This document shows positions 17,789-24,779 of a DNA stretch of 64,000 bases, in pieces. Origin of the DNA: an uncultured Algibacter sp. (GTDB lineage Bacteria > Bacteroidota > Bacteroidia > Flavobacteriales > Flavobacteriaceae); NCBI RefSeq assembly GCF_947490405.1, contig NZ_CANLGU010000002.1, forward strand, positions 310,001-374,000. Reading direction: 5' to 3'. The notes beneath the pieces are model-generated. The model was not told the origin of the DNA, made no database searches, and worked only from the letters and a program-made list of their open reading frames with translations. Position 1 is the first letter of the stretch; each line of letters begins with the position of its first letter. The position numbers and the translations under genes were made by a program.

Positions 17789-18683
17789 TTTTCCAACATA
17801 TCTAAAACAGAATACTTATTCTGAATCTACAATAGAAACTTACATTAGTATTGTAGATACATTCTTAAAATGGTGCAAGCAAAAAAGTTACGATGTGGAA
17901 TGCATGACCTATAAACAATGTACCAACTATTTTAATGCTCTAAAACGTAAGAAAATCAAATATGATAAATCATTATTGGACACCACCATTAAGAGCTACA
18001 CAGGTGCTATAAAGGTCTATTTCGATTATCTAGTAAATGAAGATATCTACACCGTTAGTCCTATTGAAGATTACAACTATGTTATTGATAAAGGTTATGA
18101 GCATGAGTTATTAACAGCTAAAGAATTGGAGCTATTATATGTTTGTTTTCCAACGCTAAATATTAAATTACCTAATTGTAAACACGTAGCCATTAGAAAT
18201 AAAGTTATTACTGGTTTTATGGTATTCCAAGGTTTAGATACTAGCATTTTAAAACGTCTAACGCTGGACCATGTTAATTTAGATAAACAAAAACTACATA
18301 TCCCAGGGACTAGAACATCTGAACCCAAAACTTATAAATTAAAACCTGAGCAAATACCAGCTCTAAGACAGTATTTATTTGAAGACAGGGCAATGCTTCA
18401 AAACAAGATTAATAACCATTCAGAAGCTTTATTTCCGCTTAATTCCAATAGGTTTAGCATCATTACTACACAAGTTATGAAAGTGCTTAAAACGATTAAT
18501 TATAAAGTAACTAATAGTCATCAAATACGAGCTTCTGTATTAGCACTTTGGGTGCAACATGATGATTTAAGAACAGCACAAAGAAAAGCTAGACATCGTT
18601 TTATTACCTCAACTGAAAGTTATAAGAAATACGACCCAAATGCTAACAGAAGTGCTGCGGATGTGTTTCATTTGATGCGCTAG
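17775..18683 (+). CDS. Second tyrosine recombinase, first catalytic Arg replaced
   Basis: 302 residues. Core-binding domain about 5-100, catalytic domain about 112-295. His249-x-x-Arg252 (HQIRAS), His274 (ARHRF) and Tyr283 (ESYKKY) are present. The position of the first catalytic arginine reads FQGLDTSIL, so Asp155 replaces Arg. An otherwise intact domain with this one change suggests a specialised partner of the upstream enzyme rather than a pseudogene. Start at 17775 overlaps the upstream stop; ATG at 17781 is also possible. The island reading direction flips just after this gene (DarTG on the minus strand, convergent). Confidence 0.75.
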   Translation: MTMNDFPTYLKQNTYSESTIETYISIVDTFLKWCKQKSYDVECMTYKQCTNYFNALKRKKIKYDKSLLDTTIKSYTGAIKVYFDYLVNEDIYTVSPIEDYNYVIDKGYEHELLTAKELELLYVCFPTLNIKLPNCKHVAIRNKVITGFMVFQGLDTSILKRLTLDHVNLDKQKLHIPGTRTSEPKTYKLKPEQIPALRQYLFEDRAMLQNKINNHSEALFPLNSNRFSIITTQVMKVLKTINYKVTNSHQIRASVLALWVQHDDLRTAQRKARHRFITSTESYKKYDPNANRSAADVFHLMR

Positions 18684-18705
18684 TTCATACGCCAGAGTAA
18701 ATCAA

Positions 18706-19758
18706 TTATGCAAAATTTAATGTACGACCATATTCGTTTAAATGGTCATAAGCTAATTGAACATATTGTTCAGTAATTAAAGCCTTCTTTCTCTTATTCC
18801 ATTCTCTTATTTTAGAAAGAATTTCTTTCATTTCAATTTTAGGATATTCTTGTTTTATATAATGAACTGATGAAAGTACCTCTAATGACAAAGTTGATTC
18901 AAATCCATTGATAGCACCAAATAGACTTTCTAATCTATCTTTTTGATTTTGACTTAATTTCTCTTGAACAAATTTATTAACCTCATCGTATCTCTCATAA
19001 TTCAATGCTAAAGGTTCAAAAGGTTTTGCATCCATTTGTTCAAGACCTCTTAGGTATTTCCCATTTAATGCGTATAGTACTTTCTCTATTGCTTGGGCAT
19101 AAGGACCATAAGTATACGGTTCAAATTTTAATTTTAAATTTTCCCCGCTCTCCTGAAGAAAATAAGCTAATTTATTTGCTGTAAAAACCGTAGTATATTC
19201 TCCATACCTTTCATATTTGAATAATGCATATAATAGCATTGCTCTGGCTGGAGTTAATTTAACTTCTTTTTTGATGTTTTCTTTTTGAAGAATCTCTTTG
19301 ATTTTTTCATTAGGTTGATATATAACAACCTCAACATCATCTAAATCACCTAAATATTTTATCATCATCGCCTTTACCTTATCCCATTTCAAACCACCAT
19401 TACCACAGCCCAAAGGAGGAATGCTAATAGACTTTATATTATTATCCTTAATAACTTTAACCAAATCTTTCAAACCATCCTCAATATAACTGTATTGAGA
19501 TTTGCGATACCATTGTTCTTTGGTTGGGAAATTCACTATAATTTTTTCATTGTTTAACAAATCAGATTCGTTAAAGACAAACATTTTACCAGCTATAACT
19601 AATCCTTTTTTACAAGCATCAGCATAAGCTTTATAGTTTTGTGGGAATCTTTCTTTGAATTGTAGAGCAATACCTTTACCCATTACACCAACTATATTAA
19701 CAGTATTAACTATTGCTTGGGTTTTGGCATTTAATAAATTTCCTGTTATAAATTTCAT
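18706..19758 (-). CDS. darG: DarG antitoxin: DNA ADP-ribosylglycohydrolase
   Basis: 350 residues. The N-terminal 155 are a macrodomain: NTVN at 18-21, GVMGKGIA at 24-31, NFPTK at 76-80 with the Lys80 conserved in DarG proteins, and PPLGCGNGGLKW at 114-125. The C-terminal 190 residues (LTPARAMLLYALFKYERYGEY, FEPYTYGPYA) are the helical domain typical of full-length DarG. In characterised systems DarG removes ADP-ribose from DNA thymidine and also binds the toxin. It starts 4 bp after the darT stop, the usual darT-darG order. Convergent with the recombinase gene, 22 bp apart. Confidence 0.9.
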   Translation of the reverse strand: MKFITGNLLNAKTQAIVNTVNIVGVMGKGIALQFKERFPQNYKAYADACKKGLVIAGKMFVFNESDLLNNEKIIVNFPTKEQWYRKSQYSYIEDGLKDLVKVIKDNNIKSISIPPLGCGNGGLKWDKVKAMMIKYLGDLDDVEVVIYQPNEKIKEILQKENIKKEVKLTPARAMLLYALFKYERYGEYTTVFTANKLAYFLQESGENLKLKFEPYTYGPYAQAIEKVLYALNGKYLRGLEQMDAKPFEPLALNYERYDEVNKFVQEKLSQNQKDRLESLFGAINGFESTLSLEVLSSVHYIKQEYPKIEMKEILSKIREWNKRKKALITEQYVQLAYDHLNEYGRTLNFA

Positions 19759-19762
19759 GTCT

Positions 19763-20398
19763 TTAAAAGTAAAAATCTCTTTTGACTATTACAATGATGT
19801 CCAAACCTAACTTTTGAACAATTTCTTCAACAATAGCTTTCGTTCTGTTATTATAAACTGCTATTCTATTAATTTTATTATTTGGAACATAGTCCTTTAC
19901 TAGAAATTCAGAATGTTTTTTTCTAATTCTATCTTCATCACCATCGGCATTATCATGCTTGAAATCACTAGAAGTAATAGAACGCCAATCAATTTTATTA
20001 ATATCGTTCAGATTATTAAAATAACTAGTTATTACTTTAGCAGCATTACCGTCAGTAAAGCACCATTGAAAATTTGGAGTAGCTAAGTCTAATAGTGGAA
20101 CACATAAATATACAATATTTGGTTGACTTAATTTAGGTACTCCATGCCCAGTATAAATATTATATAACATAGGAGTCTTTACGGAAAAGTAAAATGGAAC
20201 ATAGTTGTTAACTACAGAGTTTGGATAACAATTAACAGTCCTTCTACTTCGTTCACTTATTATTTCAGTGTTTCCAATGTCTTTTCTATTTGGATTATTG
20301 GGAGAATTTAACTTAGAAAATAGACCGTTAGTTAAATCAGATTCAACATTATCCAATGCTATCATTCTGAATACCCATATTTTATCTAAGTCTGGCAA
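19763..20398 (-). CDS. darT: DarT toxin: DNA thymidine ADP-ribosyltransferase
   Basis: 211 residues. Landmarks of DarT occur in order: an N-terminal strand/helix WVFRMIALDNVESDLTNGL (consensus has Y/H.THI.N...ILE.GL), an Arg-rich turn at 50-53, VPFYFSVKTPMLYNI (67-81), CFTDGNAAKV (113-122), and the catalytic-glutamate block HSEFLV with Glu164. DarT enzymes use NAD+ to modify thymidine in single-stranded DNA, which blocks replication; several DarTG systems abort phage infection. The N-terminal motif lacks the usual histidine (FRMIALD), a deviation worth noting. Forms an operon with darG. The upstream gap carries no clear -7 motif on this strand. Confidence 0.85.
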   Translation of the reverse strand: MPDLDKIWVFRMIALDNVESDLTNGLFSKLNSPNNPNRKDIGNTEIISERSRRTVNCYPNSVVNNYVPFYFSVKTPMLYNIYTGHGVPKLSQPNIVYLCVPLLDLATPNFQWCFTDGNAAKVITSYFNNLNDINKIDWRSITSSDFKHDNADGDEDRIRKKHSEFLVKDYVPNNKINRIAVYNNRTKAIVEEIVQKLGLDIIVIVKRDFYF

Positions 20399-20747
20399 TT
20401 GTTAATATTTTACTACCGGCAATATAGTTATTTTTAGCCCAATTATTAAGTAAAACTTAATTCAAATCTAAATGTTAAATATGAGTTTCACAATAAGTTA
20501 TATTACTAAAATAGTTAGGACAATAGCCTATAATTCTTTAGATTTGGTAATAGTAAAACGTTCTTTAAAATAATTGACAAGCCTTACTAAAAGTAAGCTT
20601 TTGCCTTACCTATATATTATTGGTAAATCTTATTTTTGTTATATGTTCTTAGACATATTGGTAAAAAAATAAAAACTAAGGTATAGCTCTTTTTTGCTAG
20701 CAATGTATTAACTCTTTGGGTTACGTCATAAAGGTTATAACAACGTT
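20399..20747. other. Gap between DarT and the orphan RHS tail
   Basis: No complete gene. 20399-20570 is plain AT-rich sequence holding the darT promoter. 20577-20638 holds a promoter block that recurs at 23151. From 20712 the plus strand already encodes RHS core (FGLRHKGYN) but a stop at 20709-20711 cuts it off from anything upstream, so RHS homology starts before the first usable start codon. Confidence 0.6.
20577..20638 (+). promoter_or_regulatory. Promoter block of the orphan RHS cassette
   Basis: It begins with ACAAGCCTTACTAAAAGTAAG (20577-20597; 20 of 21 bases recur at 23151-23171) and contains TATTTTTG, a TAnnTTTG -7 element, at 20631-20638. The distance from repeat start to the -7 element is 54 bp, the same as in the copy before the secretion operon. 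CTTAC...GTAAG is an inverted repeat, suggesting an operator. Confidence 0.55.
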
Positions 20748-21725
20748 GTGAATAGTACTGAAAATAAATATCAAACTTTTAAAGGACAAGAAAGAAATGA
20801 TGAGCTCGGTTTAAATTGGTTGTCTTTTAAGTGGAGAAATCATGACCCAGCAATTGGTAGGTTTATGAGTATTGACCCGCTTGCAGAGAAATTCTTTTAT
20901 AATTCACCTTATGCTTTTAGTGAAAATAAAGTTACAAGTCATTTTGAATTAGAAGGACTTGAAGCTGTTTTAGCTATCACTTTTGGTAAAGATGTCAGAT
21001 ATAGAGGAGATATTATACAGCAAGCACAACCAAATGCACAACATACAAACATCAATACACCAAATCAAGGTACATCAGATTTTGTAAGTGCATTCAGAAC
21101 GGCATCAGCTTCAGACTCACAAGGAATTGGTTTTGCTGCAATATGGGGTCACGGTGTTCCTGGTAGAATATATGCGAGTGGCAACTATTCAGATGTTAAT
21201 GTAACCACATCAGGATTAGACCAGTTAAATACAGCTATTAAAAATGGAGAAGTAAGTTTTACGGACAATGCAGTAATATTCATTGGTAATTGTAATTCTG
21301 GAACTTGCGGTTCAGGAGACCCTTCTTCGTTCGCTCAGAGATTATCAGAAATAACGGGCGCAACAGTTATTGGAGCAAATGATTCTGTAGGACTAGGATA
21401 TCCAAATCCAAATCCTGAAAACATAAATACTATGGAGTTTACGGTATGGGACCCAAGTTCAAAAGAGTTTATATCGTTTGACCAAGCAAACTCTCAAGGA
21501 ATTGGACCAAGTGTAGATGTGATTAGGTTGATGAATAGAACTCTTAATCCACCAACCCCTGTAAATTCAATTACACCAGCTGGTATTACACCTATGCCGA
21601 GTGCATTACCAAGTGCTTCAACTACGTTAAGAGCAAACGCAGGAGCAGGAGAAGAACAATTTTATATCAATTTGCCTAATGGAAGTAGGATACGTAGAGA
21701 TGAAATTATGCCTGGACAGTTTTAA
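20748..21725 (+). CDS. Orphan RHS tail with caspase-like toxin tip
   Basis: 325 residues from a GTG at 20748. Residues 1-70 are the end of an RHS core (FKGQERNDELGLNW, NHDPAIGRFMSIDPLAE, NSPYAFSENKV), homologous to the C-terminal part of the large RHS protein. From about residue 75 comes a different tip: WGHGVPGR with His135, VIFIGNCNSGTC with Cys182, then FAQRLSEITGATVIGA. A GHG and NCxSG dyad about 47 residues apart with this TGA strand is the pattern of clan CD (caspase/DUF4347-like) cysteine peptidases. The tip ends in a Pro/Ala-rich segment. It lacks the RHS shell and signal peptide, so it is either a spare cassette or a displaced end of an earlier RHS gene. Confidence 0.7.
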   Translation: MNSTENKYQTFKGQERNDELGLNWLSFKWRNHDPAIGRFMSIDPLAEKFFYNSPYAFSENKVTSHFELEGLEAVLAITFGKDVRYRGDIIQQAQPNAQHTNINTPNQGTSDFVSAFRTASASDSQGIGFAAIWGHGVPGRIYASGNYSDVNVTTSGLDQLNTAIKNGEVSFTDNAVIFIGNCNSGTCGSGDPSSFAQRLSEITGATVIGANDSVGLGYPNPNPENINTMEFTVWDPSSKEFISFDQANSQGIGPSVDVIRLMNRTLNPPTPVNSITPAGITPMPSALPSASTTLRANAGAGEEQFYINLPNGSRIRRDEIMPGQF

Positions 21726-21750
21726 AAATTAAAAAGATAATTCTAAAAAT

Positions 21751-22362
21751 ATGAGAAATAATATAGTAGTGGCTTTTATTGCATTATTGTTAGTGTTTTC
21801 TTGTAAAAAGAAAAACACAGAAGTTTCTTCAACGTCATTTAAGGTAAATAATATTGAACAGCAAGAGGAAGTTCAATCCAAAGATATCGTAACTACAGAC
21901 TTAAAAGTTGATATAAAAAATATTAAACGACAAGTTGATAATGTTACAACAAGTTTTTTATCTAAAAAAGACACTGAAATTTTTATAAAAAAACCTAAAG
22001 ATAATTTTTTTGGAGTCTATTATTTGATAAAAGGAGACCTATCTAATATTGTTGGAAAAATGATTGTTTATGATGATATAAACCCATATAAATATAATAA
22101 AGACACTGATGAATTTATTGAAATCAATTTGTGGAAAAGAGGCGTAAAACTGCTTGATGATTCAATAGAAGTCGGTATGACAAAAAAGCTTTTAATAGAA
22201 AGGTTGGGAAATATATTTAAAGTAGAAAAAGACATTTTAATTTTTGATGATAAACCTATAAAAGGGTTCTTTAAGCTCAAAGAGGATTATGTAACTAATA
22301 TCAAAATAGGTTTTTACAATACCGATACTACTAATGATGATATATTGAAATACGAATGGTAA
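21751..22362 (+). CDS. Lipoprotein, candidate immunity to the caspase-like tip
   Basis: 203 residues with an SPII signal ending LVFSC (Cys18), so a lipid-anchored envelope protein. The mature part is Lys/Asp-rich; the last 70 residues (GMTKKLLIERLGNIFKV, DDKPIKGFFKLKEDYVTNIKIGFYN) resemble small beta-rich lipoproteins with a G-M-T-K..L...LG turn. It starts 26 bp after the orphan RHS tail and shares its direction, the usual position of an immunity gene. An envelope immunity protein would make sense if the toxin acts outside the cytoplasm. Not identified at family level. Confidence 0.55.
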   Translation: MRNNIVVAFIALLLVFSCKKKNTEVSSTSFKVNNIEQQEEVQSKDIVTTDLKVDIKNIKRQVDNVTTSFLSKKDTEIFIKKPKDNFFGVYYLIKGDLSNIVGKMIVYDDINPYKYNKDTDEFIEINLWKRGVKLLDDSIEVGMTKKLLIERLGNIFKVEKDILIFDDKPIKGFFKLKEDYVTNIKIGFYNTDTTNDDILKYEW

Positions 22363-22388
22363 TTAAAGAAATGCAGAAACCCCCGCTA

Positions 22389-22409
22389 GCGCTCGTTTGC
22401 AACGAGTGC
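22389..22409. repeat. REP-like hairpin
   Basis: GCGCTCGTT (22389-22397) and AACGAGTGC (22401-22409) form a 9-bp stem with one G-T and a 3-base loop, GC-rich and placed 60 bp before a RAYT transposase remnant. RAYT enzymes act on such palindromes, so this may be its cognate REP. Confidence 0.6.
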
Positions 22410-22427
22410 CGAAAAGGAGTAAGTAAA

Positions 22428-22460
22428 ACAAAAGCTATTCTAAATTAGAGTAGCTTTTGT
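22428..22460 (+). terminator. Strong hairpin after the immunity gene
   Basis: ACAAAAGCTATTCT and AGAGTAGCTTTTGT pair over 13 of 14 positions with an AAATT loop; an A-rich flank precedes and ATTTTA follows. Likely terminator for the orphan RHS unit. Confidence 0.65.
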
Positions 22461-22471
22461 ATTTTAGATAC

Positions 22472-23026
22472 ATGAGTAGAAAATATAAGTTTCATAATAA
22501 GTCAGGACTTTATTTTGTAAGTTTTGCAACCGTTAATTGGATAGATGTTTTTACGAGGCAAATTTATTTTGATTTGTTAGCAGATAGTGTAGATTACTGC
22601 AGAAAAGAAAAGGGCATGGAATTATATTGTTATTGTTTTATGCCAAGTCATATTCATTTTATATTTAGGTCTGTAAATGATCAACCTATGGAGTTATTAA
22701 GAGATTTTAAAAGTTATACAGCTAAAAACATAATAGAAACTATATAAAACAATCCACAAGAAAGCAGAAAAGAATGGTTGTTATGGATGTTTGAGCGTGC
22801 TGGTAAGAAGCGAGGAAACATAAGCAAATATCAGTTTTGGCAGCATCATAACAACCCAATTGAATTATGGAGCGAAGGAGTTATTAAGCAAAAAATAAAT
22901 TATATACATAACAACCCTGTAGAAAGTGGTTTTGTAGCCAATGCAGAGGATTGGAAATACTCAAGTGCAAGAAATTTTCAAGAAGATCATACTATTCTAG
23001 AAATTGATGATATCGGATTTTTTTAA
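22472..23026 (+). pseudogene. REP-associated tyrosine transposase (RAYT), one stop codon
   Basis: An IS200-like Y1 transposase of the RAYT group, split by a TAA at 22745-22747 with the frame unchanged on both sides. The first half (MSRKYKFHNKSGLYFVSF... from the ATG at 22472) carries the HUH motif PSHIHFIF. The second half carries FERAGKKRGN, QFWQHHNNP and the INYIHNNPV segment that ends the catalytic core with Tyr, then WKYSSARNF. The flanking residues (ETI-stop-NNPQESRKEW) suggest a single AAA-to-TAA change. It is therefore inactive unless read through. A GC-rich REP-like hairpin lies just upstream. Confidence 0.85.
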
Positions 23027-23150
23027 AAGAATTAGTTGTTGCTTATGGCCTTTTTGCCACTATGTAAAGCATAGCAGTAGCTTGATTTGAATCATCAAAA
23101 ATCGATTTTAAAGTAAATAATTTCCCAGTATTTGGTATGCTGAATAATTT

Positions 23151-23212
23151 ACAAGCCTTACCAAAAGTAAGGTTAAACCTTATCAGGCAATAACGTAAAT
23201 ACAGTATTTTTC
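23151..23212 (+). promoter_or_regulatory. Regulatory block before the secretion operon
   Basis: ACAAGCCTTACCAAAAGTAAG at 23151-23171 matches 20577-20597 at 20 of 21 bases; CCTTAC...GTAAGG here is a perfect 6-bp inverted repeat. A TATTTTTC near-consensus -7 element is at 23205-23212, 54 bp from the repeat start. The first gene begins at 23234. The rest of the 23027-23233 gap shows only short hairpins (for example CTATG...CATAG near 23060-23074). Confidence 0.5.
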
Positions 23213-23233
23213 TAAACATATCAATATCAACAC

Positions 23234-23965
23234 ATGAGAATATTGTTTTTGTTACTACTTAGTTGTCTCGTTTTTATAACAAGTTGTAGAAGCACTGATT
23301 TTATGGGTGTTTCGCAAACACCAACTACCCAAAAATTAGCTTTGGGGAGTATAGGATCAGAAAAAGATTTTTTATTACAAAAGGACTTTAGTTACAGCGG
23401 ACTTCCTGCTTACAGCAAACCTATAAAACTTGAAGTAAAGCCTGTTGTTTTTAAAAAACAGTCGTTTAAACAATTTGAAAAAGCCAGTCAGTTACAGAAC
23501 TCCAACGTTTCCATTATATATATAGATTCGTTGGAACAGAAACCTAAATATATCGAATTGATATTGGCAGATAAAATTGAGCTTGTTGATGCCATTAACA
23601 GCAAAAAAAATAAAGGTATTAAAAACTATTTAAGCCATAATAAATATGCTAATGTGCTCACGCATATATCCGTTGCGTTTAATCAAAAACATTATGGGGC
23701 TCTAACTTCTGCCGATGCGGTTTTTTTAATCGAAAAAAACCCCAAGATATATGCTTTAAGTATTTATAAAAATAATACTCATAAAAATATTTTGTTGGAT
23801 GATGGTGTGGTGTTTCAATACAGTACCTCCAACTGCTGTTGGCAAGAAGACAGCAGACGGCAACTACAAATAGTTGATATTGTAGACAACTATTCCAATT
23901 GCCCTAATAATACCTATAAGTCTTCTAAAAGAGCCAAAAAGAAAATCAACTATTTTAAGTTATAG
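23234..23965 (+). CDS. Lipoprotein heading the type II secretion-like operon
   Basis: 243 residues, SPII signal with Cys18 (FITSC). The mature protein is mixed alpha/beta with no family I recognise. The C-terminal third holds four cysteines (NCCWQED and NCPNN), which could form disulphides in the periplasm. It begins the seven-gene cluster and lies 3 bp before the next lipoprotein gene. In flavobacteria, genes of this type stand at the start of pseudopilus clusters; a pilotin or outer-membrane role is possible but only inferred from position. Confidence 0.55.
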   Translation: MRILFLLLLSCLVFITSCRSTDFMGVSQTPTTQKLALGSIGSEKDFLLQKDFSYSGLPAYSKPIKLEVKPVVFKKQSFKQFEKASQLQNSNVSIIYIDSLEQKPKYIELILADKIELVDAINSKKNKGIKNYLSHNKYANVLTHISVAFNQKHYGALTSADAVFLIEKNPKIYALSIYKNNTHKNILLDDGVVFQYSTSNCCWQEDSRRQLQIVDIVDNYSNCPNNTYKSSKRAKKKINYFKL

Positions 23966-23968
23966 AAA

Positions 23969-24328
23969 ATGAGGAAACTATTGTTTTATGTTTTTACCCT
24001 AATAGGTTTGGTTTCTTGTGAAGAACTTATAGAGGTTGCAGATATTTCAAATAAAACAGTTACTGTTTTAGCACCTAAAAATGAAATCATTTTACAATCA
24101 GGAGCCATTGTGTTTACGTGGGATGGTCTAGAAGATGCTGAATCTTATAGACTACAAATAGCAACACCAAGTTTTGAAAGCGCACAACAAATTGTAAAAG
24201 ACACCACGCTAACCACCACAAGCTTTTCAACCACTTTAAGTTTTAAAAATTACCAGTGGCGTATACGTGCTGAAAATTCAGGATATCAAACCAACTATAC
24301 CATAAACTCTTTTTCAATTGAAGAGTAA
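23969..24328 (+). CDS. Lipoprotein with a fibronectin-III-like domain
   Basis: 119 residues. SPII signal ending LVSC (Cys17). The mature part is one FN3/SusE-like beta-sandwich: TVTVLAPKNEIILQSGAIVFTW and ESYRLQIATPSF followed by YQWRIRAENSGY, the W..L..AE..RLQIA...F pattern used by Bacteroidota surface lipoproteins to display sandwich domains. Likely a structural or binding component at the outer membrane. Its stop overlaps the next start (TTG at 24318) by 11 bp, showing tight co-translation. Confidence 0.6.
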   Translation: MRKLLFYVFTLIGLVSCEELIEVADISNKTVTVLAPKNEIILQSGAIVFTWDGLEDAESYRLQIATPSFESAQQIVKDTTLTTTSFSTTLSFKNYQWRIRAENSGYQTNYTINSFSIEE

Positions 24329-24779
24329 AACAAAAACATATTTGCTTTTAGTTTTGGTACTGGCTATTTGGGGTGCTATAGGCTATCAAATAGTATCTGC
24401 TGTTAACCCTGAAAAAGAAAAAGTGGTTAATCAAGATTTTGCAATAGCTTTTAACCCTAAAGCAGAAACAGAAGTTGATACCTTTTCTATTCAAACCGCA
24501 GATAGAGATCCATTTTTAGGAACACGATTGGTTAAGCAGACTTCAAAAAGCACATTGTCAAAATTGAAACAACAACCTGTGGTATGGAAACCTATTACCT
24601 ATCATGGTAATATATCTAATCAAAATAAAAAGGCTGTGGTTTATGTGATTTCTATTGAAGGGTCTCAATATTTAATGAAAATTGGACAGGTTGTGAAAAA
24701 CATAAAGCTAATTAAGGGAACCAGTAAACATGTGCAATTACGTTATAAAGGAAAAATAAAAACCATAACAAAAACATGA
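24318..24779 (+). CDS. GspC/PilP-like inner-membrane protein
   Basis: 153 residues from a TTG codon that overlaps the upstream gene by 11 bp. One N-terminal membrane helix (YLLLVLVLAIWGAIGYQIV), a periplasmic linker, the RDPFLG motif typical of GspC and PilP proteins at about residue 72, then a small beta domain (PITYHGNISNQNKKAVVYV, YLMKIGQVVKNIKL) that matches the GspC homology region/PilP fold. In type II secretion this protein links the inner-membrane platform to the secretin. The start codon is unusual but no ATG in frame would keep the membrane helix. ATGA overlap with the next gene. Confidence 0.65.
   Translation: MKSKTKTYLLLVLVLAIWGAIGYQIVSAVNPEKEKVVNQDFAIAFNPKAETEVDTFSIQTADRDPFLGTRLVKQTSKSTLSKLKQQPVVWKPITYHGNISNQNKKAVVYVISIEGSQYLMKIGQVVKNIKLIKGTSKHVQLRYKGKIKTITKT

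Larger units (their letters stand above)
11401..18683. mobile_element. Probable integrative element with several tyrosine recombinases
   Basis: The block holds a Rep/DnaA-like HTH protein, an orphan cytosine methyltransferase, a catalytic-domain tyrosine recombinase, its inactive-looking paralogue, an AAA-type ATPase, and two overlapping tyrosine recombinases; a DarTG pair follows immediately. This gene mix is that of a genomic island. I found no convincing terminal inverted repeats or target duplications, so the ends given are simply the outer gene limits. It is flanked by two RHS toxin units, which suggests insertion into an RHS locus or growth of one by cassette capture. Confidence 0.5.

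Noticed and set aside
16847-18683. Tn554-type transposon
   Set aside because: Recombinase lengths and the accompanying ATPase do not match TnpA/TnpB/TnpC.
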